Positions 8,427 through 17,463 are shown, numbered from the stretch's first letter. The stretch: DNA of 52,156 nucleotides from Gaiellasilicea sp038324115 (GCA_038324115.1 JBBQHQ010000004.1:1-52156), one strand, 5' to 3'. Numbers and translations: made by a program. Notes: a model not told the origin generated them from the letters alone.

Positions 8427-9404
8427 TTGTCCCGAGTCGCGGTCGACGCGCTGGGCGGAGACCAGGCCCCTGCGGAGGTCGTCGCGGGAGCGCTCCTCGC
8501 AGCACGCGACGGGATCGAGCCGATCCTCTTCGGCCCTGGTTGCCTCGACACCGGCGGGCTCAGGCTCGTGGAGACGACCGGGGAGATCGGGATGCACGAG
8601 AAGCCCGCGGAGGCCGTGCGCGCCAAGCCCGACTCGTCGCTCGTCGCCGCTTGCCGCGCCGTCGCCGACGGGGAGGCCGACGCCGTCGTCTCCGCCGGGA
8701 ACACCGGCGCCATGCTCGCCGCGGGGCTGATCCACATCCGGCGGCTTCCCGGCGTGCTCCGGCCCGCGATCGCCGTCCCGATTCCGACCGAGCGCGGCCC
8801 CTCCGTCCTCCTCGACGCGGGCGCGAACGCCGATGCCCGCCCCGAGCACCTCGCCCAGTTCGGTGAGATGGGCGCGATCTTCGCCCGGGAGATCCTGCTG
8901 ATCGCGGAGCCCGAGGTGCGTCTGCTCTCGATCGGGGAGGAGGCCGAGAAGGGCAACCAGCTCACGCTCGACGCCCATGCCCTGCTCGCCACGAGCGAGC
9001 TCCACTTTGCCGGCAACGCCGAGAGCCGCGACCTGCTCGCGGGCGCCGCCGACGTCGTCGTTTGCGACGGGTTCACCGGCAACATCGCGCTGAAGCTGCT
9101 GGAGGGGACGATCGCCACGGTGCTCGACGCCCTCCGCGCCGAGATCGTCTCGACGAGGCGTGGCAAGCTCGGCGGGCTGCTGATCCGGCCCGCGTCCCGG
9201 CGCCTGCGCGACCGGCTCGACCCCGACACCTACGGCGGCGCGTACCTGCTCGGGCTGCGCGGGCTCGCCGTGATCGCGCACGGGGACTCGTCCCGGGAGG
9301 CCGTCGCGAACGCGATCCGCCTCGCCGCGCGCGGGGTCGACGGCGGCGTGGTCGCCCGCCTCGCCGAGCGCTTGCCGGAACGCCGTTCGGCCACGACTGT
9401 ATGA
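8427..9404 (+). CDS. plsX: Phosphate acyltransferase PlsX
   Basis: PlsX makes acyl-phosphate from acyl-ACP, the first committed step of phosphatidic acid synthesis in most bacteria. Family motifs are clear: VAVDALGGDQAP at the N-terminus, SAGNTGAM in the middle and VCDGFTGNIALK toward the C-terminus. No ATG or GTG is available near the conserved N-terminus. The TTG at 8427, two bases after the rpmF stop, gives a 325-residue protein of usual size. The order rpmF-plsX-acpP is conserved. FabH and FabD, often adjacent, are absent here. Confidence 0.95.
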   Translation: MSRVAVDALGGDQAPAEVVAGALLAARDGIEPILFGPGCLDTGGLRLVETTGEIGMHEKPAEAVRAKPDSSLVAACRAVADGEADAVVSAGNTGAMLAAGLIHIRRLPGVLRPAIAVPIPTERGPSVLLDAGANADARPEHLAQFGEMGAIFAREILLIAEPEVRLLSIGEEAEKGNQLTLDAHALLATSELHFAGNAESRDLLAGAADVVVCDGFTGNIALKLLEGTIATVLDALRAEIVSTRRGKLGGLLIRPASRRLRDRLDPDTYGGAYLLGLRGLAVIAHGDSSREAVANAIRLAARGVDGGVVARLAERLPERRSATTV

Positions 9405-9466
9405 TCGTGCGCGCTCTGCTCCAACCCAATCAAGAGACCAAATAACCCCAGTCAAGAGAGGTCGAT

Positions 9467-9712
9467 GTGGCAGCGTCGCGTGAAGAAGTCTACGAGCGTG
9501 TGAAGGAAGTCCTGAGCGAGCAGCTCGGTGTCGACGAGGCGGAGATCAACGAGGAGGCGTCCTTCCAGGAGGATCTCGACGCGGACTCGCTCGACCTCGT
9601 GGAGCTGATCATGGAGCTCGAGGATCAGTTCGGGATCAAGATCTCGGACGACGACGCGCAGAAGATCACGACCGTCGGGCAGGCCGTCGACTACGTCTCG
9701 ACCCACCAGTAG
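9467..9712 (+). CDS. acpP: Acyl carrier protein
   Basis: An 81-residue acidic ACP. The phosphopantetheine-bearing Ser is S41 in the DADSLDLVEL motif, and the helical pattern and length match type II fatty acid synthase carriers. It starts with GTG and has a good ribosome-binding site (AAGAGAGG, 9454-9461) five bases upstream. It supplies acyl chains to plsX just upstream. rnc follows without a gap, as in many bacteria. Confidence 0.97.
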   Translation: MAASREEVYERVKEVLSEQLGVDEAEINEEASFQEDLDADSLDLVELIMELEDQFGIKISDDDAQKITTVGQAVDYVSTHQ

Positions 9713-9785
9713 CGCCATCCCGACAGGCGACTCGGGCCCGCTCGGCCGCCTGATCGACGCGCTTCCCCGGGAGCGGCTCGAGCAC

Positions 9786-10400
9786 GTGTTCACACACACC
9801 TCGTGGGCGGTCGACCGCGGGTCGTCCTACGAGCGGCTCGAGTTCCTCGGCGACAGCGTCCTCGAGCTGGCGATCGCCCAGGCGCTCTACGCGCGCTACC
9901 CGGAGGCGCCGGAGGGCGAGCTGGCGAAGATCCGCTCGCACGTCGTCTCCCGCCAGAGCTGCGCGCTTGTCGCGCGCGACCTCGATCTGGGCGGCCGTCT
10001 CCTTCGGGAGGCGGCCGGCTCGATCGCGCCGGACGAGCTGACCCGGATCGTCAAGAGCCGCAACGTGACGGCGGCGCTGCTCGAGGCCGCGATCGCGGCG
10101 CTCTTCCTCGAGCACGGCTATGAGCCGATCGAGGAGGCGATCGTCCAGGCGTTCTCCGACCGGATCGACTATGCCTCGACGACGCACGTCGACCACAAGA
10201 CGGAGCTGCAGGAGGCGCTCGCGAAGACGGGGCGCTCCGTCTCTTACTCCGTGCTCGACGTCGAGGGGCCCCCGCACGACAGGCGCTTCGCCTGCGCGGC
10301 GCTCGTGGACGGAGAGGAGCTCGGCCGCGGCACCGGCCGATCGAAGAAGGACGCCGAGCAGGCCGCCGCCAAGCTGGCACTCGCGGCCCTGGCTGTCTAG
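9786..10400 (+). CDS. rnc: Ribonuclease III (start uncertain)
   Basis: A double-stranded RNA endonuclease for rRNA and mRNA processing. The catalytic domain carries the signature ERLEFLGDSVLELA, and a C-terminal dsRNA-binding domain ends GRSKKDAEQAAAKLAL. The only canonical start in frame is this GTG, giving 204 residues, but homologues have about 20 more N-terminal residues. The frame is open upstream and encodes a matching helix (GRLIDALPRERLEHV) back to about 9717. No ATG, GTG or TTG lies there; only ATC (9717) or CTG (9750) could start it. The product is confident, the start is not. Confidence 0.9.
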   Translation: MFTHTSWAVDRGSSYERLEFLGDSVLELAIAQALYARYPEAPEGELAKIRSHVVSRQSCALVARDLDLGGRLLREAAGSIAPDELTRIVKSRNVTAALLEAAIAALFLEHGYEPIEEAIVQAFSDRIDYASTTHVDHKTELQEALAKTGRSVSYSVLDVEGPPHDRRFACAALVDGEELGRGTGRSKKDAEQAAAKLALAALAV

Positions 10401-10450
10401 AGCCGGGCGGCGCCGAGGACCCCGTCCGCGGCGCCCGCTAGCCTCGGCCC

Positions 10451-13400
10451 GTGCACCTGCGCTCTCTCCGCCTGCGCGGCTTCAAGTCATTTCCGGACAC
10501 GATCGAGCTCAAGCTCGAGCCGGGTGTCGCCGTCGTCGTCGGCCCGAACGGGTCCGGGAAGTCGAACGTCGCCGACGCGATCACCTGGGCCGCCGGCTCG
10601 CTGACTCCGTCCGAGCTGCGGGCCGACAAGCCGGACGACGTCCTCTTCAACGGTGCCGAGGGCCGCAAGGCCGCCGACAGCTGCGAGGTCGAGCTCGTCT
10701 TCGACAACGCGGACGGCGGCTTCGGCGAGGGGCTCGACTTCTCCGAGGTCTCGATCGCCCGCCGCCTCCACCGCGGCGGCGAGGGTCAGTACCTCGTCAA
10801 CAAGGCGAACGTCCGGCGCACCGACCTCGTCGAGCTGCTCGCCGACGTGGGCCTGGGCGGGTCGATGCACTCGATCGTCAGCCAGGGCAAGGTCGAGGCG
10901 GTGCTCGCCTCGAAGCCCGAGGAGCGGCGCGAACTGATCGAGGAGGCGGCCGGTCTCGGGAAGTTCAAGCGCCGCAAGCACCGGGCCGAGCTGAAGCTGA
11001 ACCGGGTCGGGATCCAGGTCGAGCGGGCCCGCGACGTCGAGGCCGAGGTGCGCAAGCGCCTGCGGCCGCTGGCGCTCCAGGCGACCGCGGCCGAGCGGGC
11101 CGAGAAGCTCGGCGAGGAGATCGCCGGCCTGCGCGCGCGGGTCGCTCAGCTCGACCTCGATGCCGCCGAGGCGCGTCGGGACGCGGCCGAGGAGCGGAAG
11201 ACTGCGTCCGGGCTCGCCCGCCGCGCCGCCCAGGAGAAGCTCCAGGGCCTGCTTGCCGAGCGCCAATCCGCCGAGGAGGAACTCGGCGACGCCGCCGGGC
11301 GCCGTGAGGCTGCGGTGAAGGCGCTCTACCGGCTCCAGGGTGCGAGTGAGCGCGTCTCAGTTCGCCGCGAGGCCGCGACGGCTCTGCTTCAGCGGCTGCG
11401 CGCCGAGGCGGGGGAGATCGAGGCCGCGGTCGCGGAGATCACCGACGAGAAGCTGCGAGCGCTCGAGCTTGCGGCGGGCGAGGCCACTGCGGCGGCCCGT
11501 GCTGCTGCGGCCGCCGGCGGCGCGGGCGCCGAGCGGGCACGCGCCGCCCAGGAGCGGCTCGCCGCCCTGGAGCGCGCCACTGCCGCCCGGGCCGAGGAGC
11601 GGCTCGACGCTCTCCGGACGGAGCGGCACGGGATCGAGGCCGAGCTCGCCGACGTCGCCGGCGGGCGCGAGGGCGCCACCGCTGCGCTCTACCGCCTGGG
11701 CAGCGCCCGCGAGCGGATCGGGCTCCGCGCCGAGTCGGCGAGCGCGCTTCGCCAGAGGCTTCGCACGGAGCTCGTCGAGGCGGAGGCGATCGCCCGCCGC
11801 CCCGGCCCCTCGCCGGAGGAGCTGGAGCGGAGCGCGAACGAGGCCACCGCCGCAGCCCGCGCCGCCGCCCACGAGCGCGACGACCTTGCCGAGCGCGCCG
11901 CCCTCGCCCGGGAGCGGCTCGCCGCGCTGGAGCGCTCGCTCGCCGAGCGCGAGGGGATCCCGCCCGCCGCCCGCACCCTCGCCGCGGAAGGCATCCCGCT
12001 TGCGCTCTCACTCCTCGACGTCCCGGCCGGATCCGAGCGCTCGGTCGCGGCCGCTCTCGGCTGGCGCGCCTCCGCCGTCGTCGCCGACGACGCCCCGGCT
12101 GGCCTCGCGCTCCTCCAGCGGGCGCGCGACGCCGGCCTGGGCAGCCTCGCCGTGCTCGTCGGCCGAACACCTGCCGACCGCGTCGCCGATCTTCCCGTCG
12201 TCCAGCTCGCCGACCTTCTTGCCGCCACGGCGCCGTCCGTGACCGAGGAGGGCTTCGGCTACGACCCGGGCCGCGGCGAGCTCTGGTTCGCCGGCGAGAC
12301 GGCCGAGGCCGTGCTCCTGGAGCTCGACGGCCGCCGGCGCGAGCTCGAGGCCGAGGTGGGCGAGCTGACGCGCGCCGCCGAAGATGCGGACGCCGCGGCG
12401 ACCGAATCTGCCGCTGCCGCTGCAGCCGCCGAGGCCGCCTACGCGAAGGTCGCGCACCTCCGCGCCAAGCACTCCGTCGATCCGGCCTTTCTCGCCAAGC
12501 TCGTCTCGGGCGCCGACCGGCTGGACGACGCGCTGCTTGCGGCCGCCGCCGTCGCGGCCCGGCTCGAGGAGCCGCTGCGCGAGCGGTCGGAGGCCGGCTC
12601 GGAGCGGGCCGGCGTCCTCGGCGCCGAGCTTGCCCGATTCGGCGCCGACGAGCACGAGGCCCGTCGGGAGGCGAGCCGCGCGAACGAGGCGGCAGCCGCT
12701 GCGGAGCTCGTCCGGGCCAGGCTCGGTGGGACCGGTCAGATCCGGCTGCTCGAGGTGGCCGAGGACGAGCGCCACGAGGTCGAGCGTGAGGCCCGCGAGC
12801 TGACCGAAGAGGCCGAGCGCCTCACCGGGCTCGCGGCCGAGGCCTCGGAGGCCGCACGGATCGCAGCGACGGCCGCCGCCGACACGGGCGCTCGCCGCAC
12901 CTCGTCCGTCGACGCGGACCTGATCCGCCGGATCAGCGCGGGTGCCGAGCGGCTCGACGAGACGCTCGCCGCCGCGGCCGAGACCGCAGTGCGCTTCGAG
13001 GCCCCGCTCCGGGCCCGCGTGGACGCGAACGCCTCGCGCTCGGGGGAGCTGGGCACGAAGCTGAGGGAGCTCGGCGCTGCCGAGGTCGCCCTGCGCCAGT
13101 CGGCCGAGGACGCCACCGCCCGCGCGACCGAGATCGAGATCGAGCTGACCAGGATCGAGGCCGATGCGGGCGACGCTCGCCGCCGGCTCGCCGAGGCCGC
13201 TGCCGAGCCCGCCGAGGGCGACGACCGGGTCGAGCTCGCCGCCCGCGTCGAACGTCTCGAGGCCCGCCGGATCCAGCTCGGGCAGGTCAACCCGCTCGCC
13301 AAGGAGGAGTACGACGCCGAGAAGGAGCGCCTGACCGAGCTCGAGACGCAGCGCGCCGACCTCGAGGCGAGCCTCAAGGAGCTCGAGGACCTCCGGAACG

Positions 13401-13903
13401 AACTGGCCGACACCGTCGAGCGCCGCTTCGGCGAGACCTTCGACGCGGTCGCCGCCCACTTCGAGGAGGTCGCCTCGACCCTCTTCCCCGGCGGCGAAGG
13501 CCGGCTGCGGATGGTCGAGCCCGACGAGGACGGCGACGGCGAGATCGGGATCGAGGTCGAGCTCCGCCCGGCCGGGAAGAAGATCACGCGGCTCGGGATG
13601 CTCTCCGGCGGCGAGAAGGCGCTCGGGGCGATCTCGTTCCTCTTCGCCCTCTTCCTCGCAAAGCCATGCCCGTTCTACCTCCTGGACGAGGTCGAGGCCG
13701 CGCTCGACGACGCGAACATCAGCCGCTTCGTCGACCTGCTCCGCCGCTACGCCGACCGCGCCCAGTTCATCGTGATCACGCACCAGAAACGCACGATGGA
13801 GGCCGCGGACGTGCTCTACGGCGTCACGATGGGCGGCGACGGCGTCAGCCAGGTCGTCTCGCGCCGCCTCCCGCGCGACGAGCGCGTCGCTGCGACCGCC
13901 TAG
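10451..13903 (+). CDS. smc: Chromosome partition protein SMC
   Basis: An 1150-residue condensin ATPase. The N-terminal head has Walker A GPNGSGKS (31-38) and the Q-loop region SIVSQGKVEAVL (141-152). Long coiled coils flank a hinge at about 505-615, and the C-terminal head has the signature LSGGEKAL (1051-1058) and Walker B YLLDEVEAALD (1076-1086). The hinge is divergent, without an obvious glycine-rich hinge motif. Both arms contain internal duplications: 265-384 resembles 386-504, and 623-766 resembles 767-910. The start is GTG, the order rnc-smc-ftsY is conserved apart from the intervening minus-strand gene, and scpA/scpB are not in the window. Confidence 0.95.
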   Translation: MHLRSLRLRGFKSFPDTIELKLEPGVAVVVGPNGSGKSNVADAITWAAGSLTPSELRADKPDDVLFNGAEGRKAADSCEVELVFDNADGGFGEGLDFSEVSIARRLHRGGEGQYLVNKANVRRTDLVELLADVGLGGSMHSIVSQGKVEAVLASKPEERRELIEEAAGLGKFKRRKHRAELKLNRVGIQVERARDVEAEVRKRLRPLALQATAAERAEKLGEEIAGLRARVAQLDLDAAEARRDAAEERKTASGLARRAAQEKLQGLLAERQSAEEELGDAAGRREAAVKALYRLQGASERVSVRREAATALLQRLRAEAGEIEAAVAEITDEKLRALELAAGEATAAARAAAAAGGAGAERARAAQERLAALERATAARAEERLDALRTERHGIEAELADVAGGREGATAALYRLGSARERIGLRAESASALRQRLRTELVEAEAIARRPGPSPEELERSANEATAAARAAAHERDDLAERAALARERLAALERSLAEREGIPPAARTLAAEGIPLALSLLDVPAGSERSVAAALGWRASAVVADDAPAGLALLQRARDAGLGSLAVLVGRTPADRVADLPVVQLADLLAATAPSVTEEGFGYDPGRGELWFAGETAEAVLLELDGRRRELEAEVGELTRAAEDADAAATESAAAAAAAEAAYAKVAHLRAKHSVDPAFLAKLVSGADRLDDALLAAAAVAARLEEPLRERSEAGSERAGVLGAELARFGADEHEARREASRANEAAAAAELVRARLGGTGQIRLLEVAEDERHEVEREARELTEEAERLTGLAAEASEAARIAATAAADTGARRTSSVDADLIRRISAGAERLDETLAAAAETAVRFEAPLRARVDANASRSGELGTKLRELGAAEVALRQSAEDATARATEIEIELTRIEADAGDARRRLAEAAAEPAEGDDRVELAARVERLEARRIQLGQVNPLAKEEYDAEKERLTELETQRADLEASLKELEDLRNELADTVERRFGETFDAVAAHFEEVASTLFPGGEGRLRMVEPDEDGDGEIGIEVELRPAGKKITRLGMLSGGEKALGAISFLFALFLAKPCPFYLLDEVEAALDDANISRFVDLLRRYADRAQFIVITHQKRTMEAADVLYGVTMGGDGVSQVVSRRLPRDERVAATA
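11243..11962 (+). repeat. Internal duplication in SMC N-terminal coiled-coil arm
   Basis: Two diverged tandem units of about 120 codons (SMC residues 265-384 and 386-504). Matching landmarks recur at an offset of 120-121 residues: ALYRLQGASERVSVR (291) against ALYRLGSARERIGLR (412), EATAAARAAA (344 and 464), and ERLAALER (368 and 488). The similarity is at protein level across the whole unit, beyond what Ala/Glu/Arg-rich coiled-coil composition alone would give. Confidence 0.8.
12317..13180 (+). repeat. Internal duplication in SMC C-terminal coiled-coil arm
   Basis: Two diverged tandem units of about 144 codons (SMC residues 623-766 and 767-910) with a constant offset of 144. Landmarks are SVDPAFLAKLVSGADRLDDAL (675) against SVDADLIRRISAGAERLDETL (819), EEPLRER against EAPLRAR, and GVLGAELARFGA (721) against GELGTKLRELGA (865). 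This arm pairs antiparallel with the duplicated N-terminal arm. Confidence 0.8.
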
Positions 13904-13910
13904 CCGCGCC

Positions 13911-13949
13911 TCCTCCCGCCGGCCACGCGTCAGGTGACCGGCGGGAGGA
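13911..13949. terminator. Bidirectional terminator between smc and DUF6081 gene
   Basis: A perfect 12-bp stem (TCCTCCCGCCGG and CCGGCGGGAGGA) with a 15-base loop lies in the 65-base gap between the convergent ends of smc and the minus-strand DUF6081 gene. There is no long T-run on either side. Position and stem strength support termination for both directions. Confidence 0.65.
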
Positions 13950-13968
13950 AGGCGAGCTGGCATCGCCC

Positions 13969-15054
13969 CTAATCGTTCGCGGGCGTCTCCTTTGTCGTCA
14001 CCGTGAAGTCGTCGAAGGTCCCGATCGCACCCTGACCGAACAGGCGCGCGTTGCCCGCCCCGGCGGGCGTCGAGTCGCCGAGCGGGATCGAGACGCTGAG
14101 CTCGGGCGCCTCCGGATGCTGGTACGGGAACGCGTCGAGCAGGCTGAAGAGCCCGTGTCCGATCGCGAACGCACCGATCTTGCCGGCGAGGTTCTCGCCG
14201 GCCCCGAGCGACGGCGACGTGCCGGTGTAGGTGATCCCCTGCCGGTCGAGCGGGATCCCGACGTTCGGCACCCGTGCGATCCGGACGCCGTCGAGGAAGT
14301 ACTCGACCTCGTTCTTCTTCGCCGTGTAACGGATCGAGACGGCATGGGCCGTGTTGGGGGCCACAGCCACCTCGCGGATGATCTGGGTGTACATCTGCTC
14401 GCGGCCGACGTAGGTCGCGCCGGGGCAGCCCGGGTTGGCCGTGTTCCCGGTCACGTTCGTCGGCAGCCGCTCGATCAACGCGAACGCGGTCTGGCCGGCA
14501 ACGAACCAGTCGAAGAGCTGACCGGTGCAGAAGTCGATCATGTTCATGACCACACCCGCCTGCTGCCCCTCGAGGACGGGTGCCGCGTACCGGGCGAAGC
14601 CCGAGGGCGGCGGCGCGAGCCAGTCCGGCCACGTGAAGGGTGGCCCGTAGACGCCGTGGATCGTGAGTCCGGGGATCGTCCCGGGCGTCCGGGCGGTGAT
14701 CTCCGAGGCGAACTCGACCGAGCCCTTCTCGGGCACCGGGAAGACGCTCGTGCTGATCCCGATGTACGTGAGGTGGTCGAAGACGCTGAAGTCGGCGCCG
14801 ACCCGGAACGGAGCCGCGGAGACGGTGAAGCGGCCGCCCGCGAAGCTGCGGGTGTCGGTGAGCGCCATCTCGCCGAGCCCGTACGGGTTCGACCACTTCT
14901 GTGCGTAGTCGGCGAGCGTGTAGGCGCCCCCGCTCCGCTGGAATGTGTCTTAGACGACGGTGCTCTTGGCACCGGCTGCGGTCGCCGCGCTCGCGGCGCC
15001 CGCAAGTGAGACGAGCCCCGCGAGCGCGACGGCCGTGGCAAATCGAAGGTACAT
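13969..15054 (-). pseudogene. Secreted DUF6081-like protein, interrupted by in-frame TAA
   Basis: From the ATG at 15054 the frame encodes a Sec signal peptide (MYLRFATAVALAGLVSLAGA, Ala-rich cleavage region), then KSTVV, then TAA at 14952-14950. The same frame continues without another stop for 326 codons. It encodes a lectin-like beta-sandwich protein of the DUF6081 type, with YTLADYAQKWSNPYG, a GTFDDFTV C-terminus and the FLDGVRIARV strand. A TAC or TAT Tyr codon would restore VVYDTFQ. The promoter (15096-15125) and a strong ribosome-binding site (GGGGGAG before the ATG) are intact. An internal ATG at 14868 could start a signal-less fragment. Recent pseudogene, readthrough or sequence error are all possible. 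Confidence 0.8.
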
Positions 15055-15095
15055 GGTCAACTCCCCCTTGGAGCGAACGGTGACCCCGCGCGCGC

Positions 15096-15125
15096 ACCCT
15101 ACGCCGCTCGTGACATCCGAGTCAA
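15096..15125 (-). promoter_or_regulatory. Sigma70-type promoter for DUF6081 gene
   Basis: On the minus strand, TTGACT (15125-15120) and TAGGGT (15101-15096) are separated by 18 bases. They would start a transcript near 15089, with a leader of about 35 bases before the ribosome-binding site and the ATG at 15054. The match to a -35/-10 pair is good for such GC-rich DNA. Confidence 0.55.
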
Positions 15126-15162
15126 TCGGCGCGCGGGGCCACCGCGTATCGTGCGCGCGACG

Positions 15163-16113
15163 ATGGCGCGCAGCTGGGCAGAGCTCCTGGGGGACGAGGA
15201 TGGGCCGGAGGAGACGGCCGAGCAGCAGCGTGGCGTCTTCGGCCGCCTGCGCGAGTCGCTCGGGAAGAGCCGGCGCGCCCTCACCGGCGAGCTCGCCGCC
15301 GCCACCTTCGACCCCGGGAACGAGGAGGACTGGGAGCGGCTCGAGGAGGCGCTGATCCGCGGCGACGTCGGCGTGCGCGCGACGGCGGAGCTGATCCGGA
15401 GGCTGGAGGCACGCGGTGAGCTCGGCGACCTCGGCGAGGCGCTCGCGGAGGAGATCGCCGACCTGCTCGGCGAGCCCGCCACCCTGAACGTCTCTGCGAA
15501 GCCGAGCGTGATCCTCGTCGTCGGCGTCAACGGCACCGGCAAGACGACCACGATCGGCAAGCTCGCGCAGAAGCTCCGCGAGCACGACCGGAGCGTCCTC
15601 CTCGGGGCGGCGGACACGTTCCGCGCCGCCGCCGAGGAGCAGCTGGAGATCTGGGCGAAGCGCGCCCAGGCCGATTTCGTCGGCGCTCCCCACGGGGCCG
15701 ATCCCGCGGCCGTCGCCTACGACGCGGTCGAGGCGGCTCGCGCCCGCGGTCACGACGTTGCGATCGTGGATACCGCGGGCCGCCTGCATACGCAGTCGAA
15801 CCTGATGGAGGAGCTGGCGAAGGTCCGCCGGGTGATCGAGAGCCGCCTCGAGGGTGCCCCGCACGAGACGCTGCTCGTCGTCGACGCAACCACCGGCCAG
15901 AACGGCCTCCAGCAGGCGCGGCTCTTCGGCGAGTCGGCCGGGGTGACCGGGGTGGCGCTGACGAAGCTGGACGGTTCCGCGAAAGGCGGCGTCGCCGTCG
16001 CGATCGCCTACGAGCTCGGCCTGCCGGTGAAACTGATCGGCGTGGGGGAGGGCCTCGACGACCTCCGCCCGTTCGACCCGCACGACTTCGCGCGGGCCCT
16101 GGTCGCGGGCTAG
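15163..16113 (+). CDS. ftsY: Signal recognition particle receptor FtsY
   Basis: A 316-residue SRP receptor GTPase that docks SRP-ribosome complexes at the membrane. A short acidic/basic N-terminal A region (1-40) is followed by the N domain and the G domain: G1 GVNGTGKTTT (121-130), DTFRAAAEEQL, DTAGRLHTQ, and TKLDGSAKGG. The ATG at 15163 is preferred over an in-frame GTG at 15151 (MRATMARS). ffh follows 21 bases later, so receptor and particle protein are likely co-transcribed. Confidence 0.96.
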   Translation: MARSWAELLGDEDGPEETAEQQRGVFGRLRESLGKSRRALTGELAAATFDPGNEEDWERLEEALIRGDVGVRATAELIRRLEARGELGDLGEALAEEIADLLGEPATLNVSAKPSVILVVGVNGTGKTTTIGKLAQKLREHDRSVLLGAADTFRAAAEEQLEIWAKRAQADFVGAPHGADPAAVAYDAVEAARARGHDVAIVDTAGRLHTQSNLMEELAKVRRVIESRLEGAPHETLLVVDATTGQNGLQQARLFGESAGVTGVALTKLDGSAKGGVAVAIAYELGLPVKLIGVGEGLDDLRPFDPHDFARALVAG

Positions 16114-16134
16114 ACCGTCTCTACACTGTCGGCG

Positions 16135-17463
16135 GTGTTCGACACCCTTTCAGACAAGCTCCAGGCGACTCTCGGCGACCTCCGCGGCAAGGGGCGGCTC
16201 GACGACGAGCAGATCTCGAAGGCGATGCGCGAGATCCGCCTCGCGCTGCTCGAGGCGGACGTCAACTTCCAGGTCGTCAAGGACTTCGTCGCCCAGGTGC
16301 GCGAGCGCGCGACCGGCCAGGACGTGCTCAAGAGCCTGACCCCTGGCCAGCAGGTCGTGAAGATCGTGCACGAGGAGCTGACCGCGCTGATGGGCTCCGG
16401 TGGCTCCCGCCTCGCCTTCGGGAAGCCGCCGACCGTGATCCTGATGGCCGGCCTCCAGGGCTCCGGCAAGACGACGACCTCCGCGAAGCTCGCGCTCCAC
16501 CTGCGCAAGGCCGGGAAGAACCCCGCCCTCGTCGCCGCCGACCTCCAGCGTCCGGCAGCGATCGACCAGCTCGAGCAGCTGGGCCGCCAGATCCAGATCC
16601 CCGTCTACCGCAAGGACACGCAGGATCCCGTCGAGGTCGTGAAGTACGCCCTCCAGGCCGCCACGAGCGCCGGGAACGATGTCGTGATCGTCGACACCGC
16701 CGGCCGGCTCCACGTGGACGAGGCGCTGATGGACGAGCTCGTCCGCGTCCGCGACGCCGCGAAGCCGATGAACGTCCTGCTCGTCCTCGACGCGATGACC
16801 GGCCAGGAGGCCGTCAACGTCGCCGAGGCGTTCCAGGAGCGGGTCGCCTTCGACGGCGTCGTCCTGACCAAGCTGGACGGCGACGCGCGCGGCGGCGCGG
16901 CGCTCTCCGTGCGGCAGGTCACCGGCAAGCCGATCAAGTACGTCTCGGTCGGCGAGAAGCTCGACCAGCTGGAGGAGTTTCACCCCGACCGAATGGCGAG
17001 CCGCATCCTCGGGATGGGCGACGTGCTGACGCTGATCGAGAAGGCGGAGGCCGCGGTCGAGGAGGACGAGCAGGAGGCGATGGAGGCGCGGATGCGCTCC
17101 GGCCAGTTCACCTTCGACGACTTCCTCTCCGCCCAGAAGATGCTGAAGCGGATGGGGCCGATCCAGGGCGTCCTCAAGATGATCCCGGGGCTCGGCAACC
17201 AGCTCAAGGACGTGGACATCGACGAACGCCAGCTCGCCCGCGTCGAGGCGATCGTGCTCTCGATGACGCCCCAGGAACGGCGGATGCCGCACCTGATCAA
17301 CGGCTCCCGCCGGCAGCGGATCGCGGCGGGCAGCGGGCAGACGATCCAGGACGTCAATAAGCTACTGACCGCACGAAAGCAGATGGAGAAGATGATGAAG
17401 CAGATGGGCAAGGGCAAGATGCCCACCCTTCCGCAGCAAATGACCAAGGCTGGACGGAGGTAA
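16135..17463 (+). CDS. ffh: Signal recognition particle protein Ffh (SRP54)
   Basis: A 442-residue SRP GTPase. N domain 1-95, G domain with G1 GLQGSGKTTT (106-115), ADLQRPAAIDQL, DTAGRLHVDE and TKLDGDARGG. A Met-rich M domain (about 300-442; KMLKRMGP, MEKMMKQMGKGKMP) binds signal sequences and SRP RNA. The start is GTG. No 4.5S RNA gene is visible in the window. It lies directly before rpsP, as in many Gram-positives. Confidence 0.97.
   Translation: MFDTLSDKLQATLGDLRGKGRLDDEQISKAMREIRLALLEADVNFQVVKDFVAQVRERATGQDVLKSLTPGQQVVKIVHEELTALMGSGGSRLAFGKPPTVILMAGLQGSGKTTTSAKLALHLRKAGKNPALVAADLQRPAAIDQLEQLGRQIQIPVYRKDTQDPVEVVKYALQAATSAGNDVVIVDTAGRLHVDEALMDELVRVRDAAKPMNVLLVLDAMTGQEAVNVAEAFQERVAFDGVVLTKLDGDARGGAALSVRQVTGKPIKYVSVGEKLDQLEEFHPDRMASRILGMGDVLTLIEKAEAAVEEDEQEAMEARMRSGQFTFDDFLSAQKMLKRMGPIQGVLKMIPGLGNQLKDVDIDERQLARVEAIVLSMTPQERRMPHLINGSRRQRIAAGSGQTIQDVNKLLTARKQMEKMMKQMGKGKMPTLPQQMTKAGRR

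Noticed and set aside
14869..15054. Frameshift between signal peptide and DUF6081 domain
   Set aside because: The two parts are in the same frame (14949 to 14868 is 27 codons); the break is a nonsense codon, not a frameshift.
12008..15097. Long minus-strand open frame (over 1000 codons) across smc
   Set aside because: It is a mirror frame of the GC-rich smc gene; its residues are low-complexity Arg/Gly/Ala/Leu and no domain is recognisable. It is not a real gene.
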